DNA from: Flavobacterium sp.
Lineage (GTDB): Bacteria > Bacteroidota > Bacteroidia > Flavobacteriales > Flavobacteriaceae
NCBI GenBank assembly: GCA_030682755.1
Contig: JAUXNR010000191.1
Span: 1 to 10,791 of the forward strand
DNA: 10,791 nucleotides
Direction of reading: 5' to 3'
The notes under the pieces are model-generated. The model was not told where the DNA came from. It saw only the letters and a list, made by a program, of their open reading frames with translations, and did no database searches. Below, in pieces: positions 1 through 8,543 of this stretch. Position numbers and translations under genes: made by a program. Each line of letters starts with the position of its first letter. Position 1 is the first letter of the stretch.

Positions 1-11
1 CTGCATAATTT

Positions 12-47
12 TTTGTATTTTGGTATAAATTTAAACATTATAATTTG
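12..47 (+). promoter_or_regulatory. Possible Bacteroidota-type promoter for the PPK2 gene
   Basis: A TTTG at 19-22 is followed after 17 bases by ATAATTTG at 40-47, which resembles the Bacteroidota -33 (TTTG) and -7 (TAnnTTTG) elements with suitable spacing; a second TTTG lies at 12-15. The -7 match is imperfect at the TA positions. If it is real, transcription would begin within a few bases of the ATG at 55, giving an almost leaderless mRNA. It is only a motif match in a very AT-rich stretch, so it is tentative. Confidence 0.3.
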
Positions 48-54
48 TTTTACT

Positions 55-936
55 ATGAAAACCATTAATCCGGATCAATTTAAAGTTGCGGCACCAATTC
101 ATCTCAAAGATGTTCCAACTTTTTTTGATGTTGAAACTTCAGAAAAGAAAAAAGAAAAAGAGATTCAAAAAGTGCGTGAAAAATTGAGTAAGCTTCAAGA
201 CATAATGTATGCTCACAATCGTTACGGCGTTTTAATCTGTCTTCAAGGAATGGATACTGCCGGAAAAGACAGCCTCATTCGCGAAGTTTTTAAAGAATTT
301 AACGCTCGCGGTGTGGTGGTGCACAGTTTTAAAACACCCAATTCAACAGAGTTGGAACACGATTATTTGTGGCGGCATTACATTGCACTTCCCGAAAAAG
401 GAAAATTCGCCGTTTTCAACCGAACGCATTATGAAAACGTACTCGTAACTCGCGTTCATCCCGAATACATTCTCAACGAAAACATTCCCGGCATCGAAAA
501 TGTAGAGGATATCACACCCGAATTCTGGGAAAACCGATTCGAAAGCATCAACGCATTCGAAAAACACATCGCTTCAAACGGCGTAATCATCCTCAAATTC
601 TACCTTCATCTCAGTAAAGAAGAGCAACGTCAACGCCTTCTTCGCCGACTCGAAACCGAGAAACACAACTGGAAATTTTCACCCGGCGACATCAAAGAAA
701 GAGGTTTTTGGAACGACTATCAAAATTGCTACGAAGAGGCCATCAATCGCACCTCAAAACCGCACGCACCTTGGTATATCGTGCCGGCAGACAACAAAGA
801 AACCGCTCGCTATATCGTGGCAAAAACAATTCTCGAAGAACTTCAAAAATATACCGACATCAAAGAACCGGAGCTCGAAGACAAAGTAAAAGACAATATC
901 AAAATGTATCACGATTTGCTAAAATCAGAAGAGTAA
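55..936 (+). CDS. ppk2: PPK2-family polyphosphate kinase (polyphosphate:nucleotide phosphotransferase)
   Basis: This 293-residue cytoplasmic protein belongs to the PPK2 family, whose members transfer phosphate between inorganic polyphosphate and nucleotides (AMP, ADP or GDP to the next higher phosphate, or the reverse). The P-loop fold is clear. A Walker A motif GMDTAGKD lies at residues 65-72, a Walker B-like segment FNRTHYE at 121-127, and an arginine-rich lid region at about 191-207 (QRQRLLRRLE), followed by a family-typical segment with HNWKFSPGD and KPHAPWYIVPADNK. Length matches single-domain PPK2 enzymes of about 270-310 residues. The ATG at 55 is chosen over an in-frame TTG at 13 because the 14 extra residues are hydrophobic and look unlike the family. 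The sequence most resembles the class whose members phosphorylate AMP and ADP, but the class cannot be fixed by eye. Codons in the second half end in C far more often than in the first. It appears to be a single-gene unit, followed by a hairpin-rich region. Confidence 0.93.
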   Translation: MKTINPDQFKVAAPIHLKDVPTFFDVETSEKKKEKEIQKVREKLSKLQDIMYAHNRYGVLICLQGMDTAGKDSLIREVFKEFNARGVVVHSFKTPNSTELEHDYLWRHYIALPEKGKFAVFNRTHYENVLVTRVHPEYILNENIPGIENVEDITPEFWENRFESINAFEKHIASNGVIILKFYLHLSKEEQRQRLLRRLETEKHNWKFSPGDIKERGFWNDYQNCYEEAINRTSKPHAPWYIVPADNKETARYIVAKTILEELQKYTDIKEPELEDKVKDNIKMYHDLLKSEE

Positions 937-952
937 TTTTTGGCCGCACTAA

Positions 953-1092
953 GGGCTTTTCGCTACAATTCCTCAAGCCAAACCCCAAAAAACTAAGCCA
1001 CAAAAAGAGTCCCGATAGCTATCGGGATTGGTCGCTTTTTTGCGGCAAGTTTTTTTGGGTTTTGGCTCTCCGGGATTTTCGCTGCTATCCCT
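953..1092. repeat. Composite intergenic repeat: direct repeat - long inverted repeat - direct repeat
   Basis: Two 21-base direct repeats (953-973 and 1072-1092) agree at 17 of 21 positions and share the cores TTTTCGCT and CCT. Between them, 976-1067 is a long imperfect inverted repeat: the left arm begins AGCCAAACCCCAAAAAA and the right arm ends with the near-complement TTTTTTTGGGTTTTGGCT. Both arms continue inward through GCC-A/G-CAAAAA blocks to a perfect central palindrome at 1010-1027. Such hairpin units with a CCCGATAGCTATCGGG core are, as far as I recall, scattered between genes in Flavobacterium genomes, which suggests a dispersed repeat rather than a unique regulatory site. It carries no protein gene. 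In RNA it would fold into a long stem and could act as a transcript end or stabiliser after the PPK2 gene. Confidence 0.7.
1010..1027. terminator. Perfect 18-base palindrome, possible terminator hairpin core
   Basis: TCCCGATAGCTATCGGGA is its own reverse complement and forms the tip of the larger inverted repeat. It lies 74 bases after the PPK2 stop, and a run of six T starts at 1036. The stem-then-T-run arrangement fits intrinsic termination on the + strand, but eight bases separate the palindrome from the T run. The left arm also carries A-runs, so termination could work in either direction. The palindrome is certain; the terminator role is inferred. Confidence 0.45.
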
Positions 1093-1187
1093 GGCGGAAA
1101 CTGTGCTATCAAACCATTCCATTACAAAATATGGCAATTCTATAACAAATCAGCGTTAAAATATAAGCACTTTCATTAGTAGAGAAT

Positions 1188-1195
1188 TACCTTTG
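1188..1195 (+). promoter_or_regulatory. -7 promoter element (TAnnTTTG) upstream of tamB-tamL
   Basis: TACCTTTG matches the Bacteroidota -7 consensus TAnnTTTG exactly and lies 66 bases before the tamB start, downstream of the repeat element. No good TTTG -33 element is present at the usual spacing; the nearest candidate is TTTC at 1171-1174, which is too close. Transcription would start near 1200 and give a leader of about 60 bases. It is the best promoter candidate for the tamB-tamL operon. Confidence 0.45.
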
Positions 1196-1261
1196 TAAGG
1201 ATTTTCATTTTTTGACATTAGAATTTCAACAAAAAACTAATTTTAACCAAAACAGTACACT

Positions 1262-4200
1262 TTGAAAAAGAACTTAAAAAAAGGAGTAAAAATTTTTCTC
1301 TGGATTCTAGGTTCCTTTGTGTTTGTTTTTTTGCTATTGGTCATTTTGTTGCAAGTTCCAGCCATTCAAAATTTTGTAAAAGACAAAGCCGTTACTTATC
1401 TTGAAGACAAGATAAAAACCAAAGTTTCCATTGACAGAATAGAAATAGGTTTGCCTAAAAATGTCATTCTTGAAGGGATTTATTTCCAAGATCAAAAAAA
1501 AGACACGCTTTTATATGGCGAAAAAATCTTGGTTAACATCAGCTTATTCAAACTCATCCGAAGCAAAGTTGAAATAGAAAATATTGAACTAACCGGAATC
1601 GTTTCCAACATCAACAGAAATGACAAAGGCGAATTTAATTTTGATTACATCATTAAAGCCTTCGCTTCCGAAGAACCCAAAGAAGAATCAAAACCAACTG
1701 AAATTCTTTTGGATAAAATCAATTTAAACAACATTCGTTTCGACTTTAAAGATGCGTTAACCCAAAATGATTTCAAGCTCAACTTAGGTCATTTCAACAC
1801 ACGAATCAAAACCTTCGATTTAGAAAATCTAGATTTCGAAGTACCAAAAATCGAAATTGATGGTTTAACACTTCAATTAAAACAAGGCATCGCACAAGTG
1901 TTGCAAAACACAGAAGAAGTTGTAGAAGATGCCAAAAACGAACCCAATCTAAAATTAAAAATAGGCGAAGTCGATTTAGGAAAAATCGACATTCGTTTTG
2001 AAAGTGAATCCAATCAATTAAAAACCGGATTAGCATTTCAAAAATTACTGGTAAGTTTTAATGAAATTGATTTACAAAAACAATTTATCGACATTGCTTC
2101 ACTTAATTTAAAACAAACCAAAGCCAATCTCGCTTTCGGAAAAACCGAAGAACAAGTAACCAAAGAGCCATCAACCGAAATCACCTCGAACAATTGGAAA
2201 ATAAAACTCGACAAAATTGATGTTGAAAAATTAGATTTTCAATTTGATGATGAAAAATCAGCACCAATTGCCAAAGGAATTGATTATAAACACCTTGATT
2301 TAAAAGATTTACATTTAAATGCTTCGCAAATTTTTTATTCAACAGATTTAACGAAAGCCAACATAAATTCATTTCAAGTCAACGATAAAAGCGGTTTAGA
2401 AATTCAATCATTTTCAACCGATTTCAAGATGACACCAACCGCTATTTCACTTGAAAAATTATTCATCAAAACACCACAAACGGAAATAAAAAACAGGTTG
2501 ATTTTAGGTTTTCCATCATTGGAATCAATGGGTGAAAATCCGGGAGAAATTGCCATCAATGCAAAACTTTTACAAACCAAAATTGCCTTTCAGGATTTGT
2601 TGCTTTTTGCACCGCAATTGGCTCAGGATAATCCGTTTAAAAGTCATCCAAACGCTATTTTGCTTTTAAATACAGAACTTTCAGGAAAAGTAAGCAATCT
2701 TCAGATTCCATTTTTTGACATCAGCGGAATTGGTCAAACAAATGCGTCGCTTTCAGGAAGCATTGTTGGCATGCCCGATATTGAAAAAACGTATTTTGAT
2801 CTTGCGATAGATCAATTTCAATCAACAGAAAAAGATGTGTTGGGTTTTGTTCCACCAAACACAATTCCGAATACAATTCAACTTCCATCGACCTTTCAAT
2901 TGAATGGAAATTTCAAAGGTTTAATTAATGATTTTTCAACCAATTTGAATTTAAAAAGCAGTTTTGGCGATGCAAAAGTGGTCGCTCTTTTTGATCAATC
3001 CAAAAAAGGAAACGAACAGTATGATGCAAAAATCGATTTGACAGAACTTGATTTAGGTAAATTAATTAAAAACGATTCCATCGGAAAATTAACTTTAAAA
3101 GCGGATGTAAAAGGTGTTGGTTTAGAGCCCAAAACCGCTTCTGCTGATGCTAATTTAGAGGTGGTCAAAGCGACTTTCAATTCTTATACGTACCAAAATG
3201 TTTCATTAAAAGGAGCAATTCAAAATGGCGATTTTGAAATCACAACCGCCAGTCAAGATCCAAATATCACGTTTGACGGAATTGCATCTGGAAGTTTTAA
3301 AACCGAATATCCAACCGGAAAATTGAAGTTGAATTTGGAAATGGTGGATTTAGAAAAACTCAATTTTATGGAAAAACCATTCCGTTTCAAAGGAATTGTT
3401 GAAGCCGATATGGCATCCACAGACATTGATTTTCTGAATGGCGAAGTGTTTTTGCACAAATTTATTGTAGCCAACGAAAAAGAACAATTTGCTCTTGATT
3501 CCATTAAAATTTCGGCAGTATCAACCGCTGAAAATAATAGTATAAAACTCCAATCTCAATTTGTAGATGCCGCCATTTTAGGAAAATATAAATTATCAAA
3601 AATTGGCGAATCTCTTTCAAATTCTATTCAAAAATATTATAAAACTTCTGAAACTACGCCAACTGAAAACGCAGAAGAACAACAATTCACTTTTAATGTA
3701 GCCGTAAAAAACACACCAATGTTACAAAAAATGGTTCCTGATTTAAACGGTTTAGAACCGATTTCTATCGATGGAAGATACAATACTGTGAACGATTCTA
3801 TCATTGTGAAAGGCAAAATTCCATTAGTAAAATATGGAAAAATTACGGTTTCCAATGCTGTAATCGATTTGAATACAGAAGAAAATGCATTGGTATATAA
3901 TTTAGAAGTGGATGACATTCAGAGTGAACAATTTCAAATTCCGCACACGATTGTAAAAGGAAAAGTTGAAAACAATGTGGTTGATTATACTTTACAATTG
4001 CTCGATGCGAAAGACGAAGAACGTTATTATTTAGCCGGAACATTAGAAGCCAAAAACGGTATCAACGAAGTGAGTTTAGATTCTGAAAAGTTGATTTTAA
4101 ATTATAATGAATGGCAATTGGCGGCCGATAATCTCATTCGTTTTGGACAACAAGGAGTTAATGCCTCCAATTTTGATCTTTCCAAAGGCGAAAATAAGTT

Positions 4201-6223
4201 AACTATTCAATCGGAAACGAGCGATATGAATGCTCCCATTGCAATCGATTTTGAAAATTTTGAGATTGAAACCTTGACCAGTTTCGCTCAACAAAGTCAG
4301 TTGGAAATGACCGGAAAAATCAACGGGAATGCGAATGTAAGAAACATCAATTCAACGCCAATTTTTACTTCCGATTTATCGATTGAAAATTTTACGTTCA
4401 GAAAAGATACTGTTGGTGATGTTAAATTGAAAGTGAATAATGAAACGGCTTCTACTTTCAATGCAGAAGTTTCCATTACAAGCCAAGAAAACAAAGTGGA
4501 TTTGAATGGTTATTATCGCACTAGCGACAGTAGTTTTGACATGAAATTAGCAATCGACCGATTGAATTTAAAAAGTATTCAAGGTTTCACCATGGGTAAC
4601 TTGATAAATGGAAAAGGTTTTTTTACCGGAAATTTTAATATTTCTGGCAACGTAGATAAACCAAAGGTAGTTGGAACGTTAGATTTTAATGACATCGGAT
4701 TTAAAGTAACTTCTCTTAATTCAAGTTTTAAATCTATTAATGATCAAATCAAATTTACCGGAGAATCCATCGTGTTTGACAATTTTGGAATTAAAGATGA
4801 AAAAAACAATGATTTGAATATTAACGGAAGAATTTTGACTTCCACTTTTCAAGATTTTAGATTTGATTTAGCTGTTGTAGCCGATAATTTCAAGGCCATT
4901 AATTCCACTGCAAAAGACAGTGATTTGTATTATGGTGAATTGTATATCGATACAAGACTAAACATTAGAGGTGATTTGAATAGTCCGGTTGTGAATGGAA
5001 GTTTAAAGGTCAATAAAGACACAAAATTTACGGTGGTTTTACCGCAATCCGACCCTTCCATTGCTGATCGTGAAGGAATTGTGGAATTCATAGATCCGAA
5101 TACGGTGAAATTATTTGATGATTCTTTAGCGTTGAGAGATTCGCTAAATACAAGCTCCATTCGTGGCATTCTAGCTTCAGTCAACATCGAAATTGATAAA
5201 GAGGCTGAATTTTCTATCATTATCGATAAAGCAAATGGAGATTTCTTAAAATTAAAAGGTCAAGCTCAATTGAATGGTGGAATTGATCCTTCCGGAAAAA
5301 CAACTTTGACGGGAAGATATGAGTTTACTGAAGGGAGTTATGAAATGAGTTTTAATTTAATTAAACGAAAGTTTGACATCAAAAGCGGAAGTTATATACT
5401 TTGGACGGGTGAACCAACTTCGGCCAATATTAATATTACAGCCATTTATAAAACTGAAACCTCTCCATTGGATTTGGTTAGTGATCAGTTGGGTCAGGTT
5501 ACAACAGAAGTAAGAAATCGGTATTTACAACGCATTCCGTTTGAAACCGAATTGATTATGACAGGCGAATTGATGAAACCAGATATTTCATTTAATATCG
5601 TACTTCCTGATGGAAATAATAGTGTTTCTGCTGACATTATAAATATGACGCAAGCTAAATTAGCACAACTACGTCAGCAACCTGATGAATTGAATAAACA
5701 GGTTTTTGCTTTGCTTTTATTGAATCGTTTTGTGGGTGAAAATCCTTTTGCTCAATCAGGGCCATCAGCTTCTTCGTTAGCCAGAGAAAGTGCCAGTAAA
5801 ATTTTATCACAACAATTAAACAACTTAGCGGGAGATATTATAAAAGGTGTTGAATTGGAATTTGATTTGGATTCATCTGATGATTTCACAACCGGACAAC
5901 GAGAAACCCGAACCGATTTGAATGTGGCTCTTTCCAAAAAATTATTAGATGATCGTCTAAAAATTACGGTAGGAAGCAGTTTCGGATTGGAAGGACCACA
6001 GCAAGAAAACCAAGATGCATCTAATATTGCAGGCGACATTTCGGCTGAATATCAGTTGTCTAAAGATGGTCGTTATCGGGTAAAAGCCTATCGAAAAAAT
6101 TTATACCAAGTGGCTTTATTGGGTGAAGTAGTGGAAACAGGAGTAGCGTTTATTATCACGATTGATTATAATAAATTCAGAGAGATTTTTGGAAAGAAAA
6201 AAGAAGAAAATTCAAAAAAGTAA
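1262..6223 (+). CDS. tamB: TamB-like inner-membrane-anchored translocation/assembly module protein
   Basis: This 1653-residue protein is a TamB/AsmA-like protein: an N-terminal inner-membrane anchor followed by a very long beta-rich periplasmic body thought to form a hydrophobic groove spanning the periplasm. The anchor is residues 10-30, flanked by lysines. The middle is a long series of alternating amphipathic beta segments with little else. The C-terminal part, from about residue 1140, has the TamB (DUF490) domain pattern, including GRYEFTEGSYEMSF near 1350, TGELMKPDISFNIVLPDG near 1435, NKQVFALLLLNRF near 1478 and a final amphipathic strand region near 1603-1640. The start is TTG at 1262: an in-frame stop sits at 1244-1246, no ATG or GTG follows it, and the first internal Met lies some 400 residues in, beyond the anchor. 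In Proteobacteria TamB works with TamA; here the next gene, 3 bases downstream, encodes the matching barrel protein. Family assignment is firm. The substrate is unknown; roles in outer-membrane protein assembly and phospholipid transport have both been proposed for the family. Confidence 0.92.
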   Translation: MKKNLKKGVKIFLWILGSFVFVFLLLVILLQVPAIQNFVKDKAVTYLEDKIKTKVSIDRIEIGLPKNVILEGIYFQDQKKDTLLYGEKILVNISLFKLIRSKVEIENIELTGIVSNINRNDKGEFNFDYIIKAFASEEPKEESKPTEILLDKINLNNIRFDFKDALTQNDFKLNLGHFNTRIKTFDLENLDFEVPKIEIDGLTLQLKQGIAQVLQNTEEVVEDAKNEPNLKLKIGEVDLGKIDIRFESESNQLKTGLAFQKLLVSFNEIDLQKQFIDIASLNLKQTKANLAFGKTEEQVTKEPSTEITSNNWKIKLDKIDVEKLDFQFDDEKSAPIAKGIDYKHLDLKDLHLNASQIFYSTDLTKANINSFQVNDKSGLEIQSFSTDFKMTPTAISLEKLFIKTPQTEIKNRLILGFPSLESMGENPGEIAINAKLLQTKIAFQDLLLFAPQLAQDNPFKSHPNAILLLNTELSGKVSNLQIPFFDISGIGQTNASLSGSIVGMPDIEKTYFDLAIDQFQSTEKDVLGFVPPNTIPNTIQLPSTFQLNGNFKGLINDFSTNLNLKSSFGDAKVVALFDQSKKGNEQYDAKIDLTELDLGKLIKNDSIGKLTLKADVKGVGLEPKTASADANLEVVKATFNSYTYQNVSLKGAIQNGDFEITTASQDPNITFDGIASGSFKTEYPTGKLKLNLEMVDLEKLNFMEKPFRFKGIVEADMASTDIDFLNGEVFLHKFIVANEKEQFALDSIKISAVSTAENNSIKLQSQFVDAAILGKYKLSKIGESLSNSIQKYYKTSETTPTENAEEQQFTFNVAVKNTPMLQKMVPDLNGLEPISIDGRYNTVNDSIIVKGKIPLVKYGKITVSNAVIDLNTEENALVYNLEVDDIQSEQFQIPHTIVKGKVENNVVDYTLQLLDAKDEERYYLAGTLEAKNGINEVSLDSEKLILNYNEWQLAADNLIRFGQQGVNASNFDLSKGENKLTIQSETSDMNAPIAIDFENFEIETLTSFAQQSQLEMTGKINGNANVRNINSTPIFTSDLSIENFTFRKDTVGDVKLKVNNETASTFNAEVSITSQENKVDLNGYYRTSDSSFDMKLAIDRLNLKSIQGFTMGNLINGKGFFTGNFNISGNVDKPKVVGTLDFNDIGFKVTSLNSSFKSINDQIKFTGESIVFDNFGIKDEKNNDLNINGRILTSTFQDFRFDLAVVADNFKAINSTAKDSDLYYGELYIDTRLNIRGDLNSPVVNGSLKVNKDTKFTVVLPQSDPSIADREGIVEFIDPNTVKLFDDSLALRDSLNTSSIRGILASVNIEIDKEAEFSIIIDKANGDFLKLKGQAQLNGGIDPSGKTTLTGRYEFTEGSYEMSFNLIKRKFDIKSGSYILWTGEPTSANINITAIYKTETSPLDLVSDQLGQVTTEVRNRYLQRIPFETELIMTGELMKPDISFNIVLPDGNNSVSADIINMTQAKLAQLRQQPDELNKQVFALLLLNRFVGENPFAQSGPSASSLARESASKILSQQLNNLAGDIIKGVELEFDLDSSDDFTTGQRETRTDLNVALSKKLLDDRLKITVGSSFGLEGPQQENQDASNIAGDISAEYQLSKDGRYRVKAYRKNLYQVALLGEVVETGVAFIITIDYNKFREIFGKKKEENSKK

Positions 6224-6226
6224 ACC

Positions 6227-8518
6227 ATGAAAAATTTGAATAAATTATATATTTTTTCCCTGATTGCATTTTTGGCTTCTTGCAGCAATACCCGTTTTTT
6301 GCCAGAAGGCGAATTGTTATATACCGGAGCAAAAGTAAAAGTGGAAGGTGACAGTATTTCCAAAAGCGAAAAAAAAGAATTAAAATCGCAGTTAGAAGAA
6401 TTACTTCGCCCCAAACCAAATTCTTCTATCCTAGGATTAAAGCCAAAATTATATTTTTATAACATAGCCGGCGAACCCAAAAAAGAAAAAGGATTTCGTC
6501 ATTGGTTGAGAAATACAGTTGGCGAAGCACCGGTTTTATTTAGTCAGGTAGATCGACAATATAATCAAGATGTTATACAGAATTATGTTGAAAATAGTGG
6601 TTATTTTAATGCTGTGACGATTTCGGATTCTATCAGAAGAAATAAAAAAGCCAGTGTACTTTACACCGTTACACCCAAAAAACAGTATATCATTAGAAAT
6701 GTCTCTTTTCCGAATGATTCCACTCAATTAGCAAAGGATATCAGAGATGCAACACGAAGAAGTCGGTTACGTCCGAAGCGAGGTTATAGCTTAGAAGCGA
6801 TAAAAGAAGAACGAATTCGAATCGATTCCCGTTTGAAAGAAAAAGGATATTATTATTTCAATGCCGATTATTTATTGATTCAAGCTGACACAACGGTGGC
6901 TCCGCATCAAGTGGATTTGTTTTTAAAAGTTAAAGATGAAACACTGGATTTGGCAAAGAAGCAATTTCGTATAAAAGATATTGTGGTTTATCCGAATTAT
7001 ACCATTCAAAATGATAGTATCCGAACAGCCTCTGATTCTGTTGTACGGCACAATGATTTTACGATTATTGATCCTGAAAATTTATTTGAACCTCGTATTT
7101 TCGATCGAACGTTATATTTCCAAAAAAATGATTTATACAATCGAACAGACCATAATTTATCATTAAATAGATTAGTAAGTATGGGAACTTTTAAGTTTGT
7201 AAAAAATGAATTTAAAGTAGCCGATACTACTGGAAATTATTTGAATACCTATTATTATTTAACACCAATGCCAAAAAAATCCATTCGAACGGAATTGTTG
7301 GCAAAAACCAATTCAGCCAATTATACCGGAACAGAATTAAATATAAACTGGAGTAACAGAAATACCTTTAAAGGTGCAGAATTACTTACCATTTCCGCTT
7401 TTGGTGGAATGGAAGTACAAGTTTCCGGACAAAATAATGGTTTTAATGTTTATAGAGTTGGAACCGAAGCCAGTTTGGTTTGGCCAAGAATAATTGCTCC
7501 GTTTAAATTTGAATCGGCTAGTGGTTTTGTGCCAAGAACAAAAGCAACTTTGGGTTATGAATTTCAACAACGAAGTAAGTTGTATTCTCTTCAAACCTTC
7601 AAAGGTTCATTTGGTTATTTGTGGAAAGAAAATGAGCGGAAAGAACACCAACTGACGGTATCTGAAATCACGTATACAAGTCCGCAAAACGTGACACAAT
7701 TGTATCAAGATCAAATTGCCATTAATCCAACCTTGGAGCGAATTATTGAAAAGCAATTAATTTTCGGACCAACATATTCGTTCACCTATACCAATAAGAT
7801 GCAACGAAGAAGGAAAAACACATTTTATTACAAAGGAAGTGTTGATTTTTCAGGAAATATTTCAGGTTTGTTAACTAGAGCCGATGTAAAAAATGACAAG
7901 CAAGTAGAAATTTTTAATGTCCCATTTAGTCAATTTGTCAAAATTGAGAATGAATTTCGTCATTATTTGAAGTTAGGAAAAGAATCACAATTGGCCAGTC
8001 GATTCATTATTGGAGCCGGATTTGCCTACGGAAATTCAGAAGAAATGCCATTTATTAAGCAGTTTTTTATTGGTGGCACCAATAGTATTCGTGCGTTTAG
8101 AGCTCGTTCCATCGGTCCGGGAACTTACGATAATACACTTAATGCAGGCGTTTTTTTACCCGATGAATCAGGTGATGTGAAATTGGAATTCAATACTGAA
8201 TATCGAGCTAAAATTTATAATTTTATCAAAGGAGCGGTCTTCATCGATGCCGGAAATATTTGGTTGATGGATGACAATGTGGACAAACCGGGTTCTAAGT
8301 TTTCAAAAGATTTTTTAAATGAATTGGCTGTTGGAACCGGAGTCGGACTTCGTTTTGATTTTTCATTTTTAGTACTGCGAACTGACTTTGCTTTTCCTAT
8401 CCGAAAACCCTATTTGCCGGACGGTCAACGTTGGGTTTTGGATGATATAAATTTTGGAAGCAGTAGCTGGAGAAAAGAAAATTTGATATTCAATTTAGCC
8501 ATTGGTTATCCGTTCTAA
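6227..8518 (+). CDS. tamL: TamL: BamA/TamA-type outer-membrane beta-barrel lipoprotein
   Basis: This 763-residue member of the BamA/TamA (Omp85) superfamily is probably the outer-membrane partner of TamB. The signal peptide ends in a lipobox, LASC with Cys19, so the mature protein should be lipidated, which is the mark of the Bacteroidota variant TamL. No cluster of acidic residues follows Cys19 (SNTRF), so the known surface-export signal of this phylum is absent, as expected for a lipid anchor on the periplasmic face. Residues about 30-345 resemble POTRA repeats, with new units starting near QYIIRNVSF (about 152) and FRIKDIVVYP (about 247). The barrel covers about 350-763, contains IRAF at 621-624 in place of the VRGF/Y lid-loop motif and FIDAGNIW at 672-679, and ends in Phe763, a typical last-strand signal. 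It begins 3 bases after the tamB stop, which implies translational coupling. No clear terminator follows. Confidence 0.92.
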   Translation: MKNLNKLYIFSLIAFLASCSNTRFLPEGELLYTGAKVKVEGDSISKSEKKELKSQLEELLRPKPNSSILGLKPKLYFYNIAGEPKKEKGFRHWLRNTVGEAPVLFSQVDRQYNQDVIQNYVENSGYFNAVTISDSIRRNKKASVLYTVTPKKQYIIRNVSFPNDSTQLAKDIRDATRRSRLRPKRGYSLEAIKEERIRIDSRLKEKGYYYFNADYLLIQADTTVAPHQVDLFLKVKDETLDLAKKQFRIKDIVVYPNYTIQNDSIRTASDSVVRHNDFTIIDPENLFEPRIFDRTLYFQKNDLYNRTDHNLSLNRLVSMGTFKFVKNEFKVADTTGNYLNTYYYLTPMPKKSIRTELLAKTNSANYTGTELNINWSNRNTFKGAELLTISAFGGMEVQVSGQNNGFNVYRVGTEASLVWPRIIAPFKFESASGFVPRTKATLGYEFQQRSKLYSLQTFKGSFGYLWKENERKEHQLTVSEITYTSPQNVTQLYQDQIAINPTLERIIEKQLIFGPTYSFTYTNKMQRRRKNTFYYKGSVDFSGNISGLLTRADVKNDKQVEIFNVPFSQFVKIENEFRHYLKLGKESQLASRFIIGAGFAYGNSEEMPFIKQFFIGGTNSIRAFRARSIGPGTYDNTLNAGVFLPDESGDVKLEFNTEYRAKIYNFIKGAVFIDAGNIWLMDDNVDKPGSKFSKDFLNELAVGTGVGLRFDFSFLVLRTDFAFPIRKPYLPDGQRWVLDDINFGSSSWRKENLIFNLAIGYPF

Positions 8519-8543
8519 TTTCAGTTTTAGCTTAATTTTAGGA

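Larger units (their letters stand above)
937..1261. other. Intergenic region with composite repeat and tamB promoter
   Basis: No gene is supported in these 325 bases. They hold the direct repeat - inverted repeat - direct repeat element at 953-1092, described separately, and a TAnnTTTG promoter match at 1188-1195. A reading frame open from inside the PPK2 gene to about 1145 runs through the hairpin in a different frame from PPK2 and encodes a basic, low-complexity product, so it is not regarded as a gene. The stretch 1093-1160 shows nothing recognisable. Confidence 0.8.

Noticed and set aside
13..54. Upstream in-frame TTG start for PPK2 that would add 14 residues
   Set aside because: The added residues are hydrophobic and unlike the family N-terminus, and the region looks like promoter DNA; the ATG at 55 gives a normal PPK2 start.
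953..1092. Insertion sequence or attachment site explanation for the flanking direct repeats
   Set aside because: The 21-base repeats differ at 4 positions, are longer than usual target duplications, and no transposase or integrase is nearby, so it is reported as a repeat and not as an IS or att site.
708..1145. A 145-codon open frame overlapping the end of the PPK2 gene and crossing the repeat element
   Set aside because: It overlaps a well-supported gene in another frame, its product is highly basic and without family features, and its last third is hairpin repeat DNA.
6166..6419. Minus-strand open frames over the tamB-tamL junction
   Set aside because: They lie opposite two strong coding regions, two such frames overlap each other, and neither encodes a recognisable domain; the AT-rich, Lys-rich coding strand produces them by chance.
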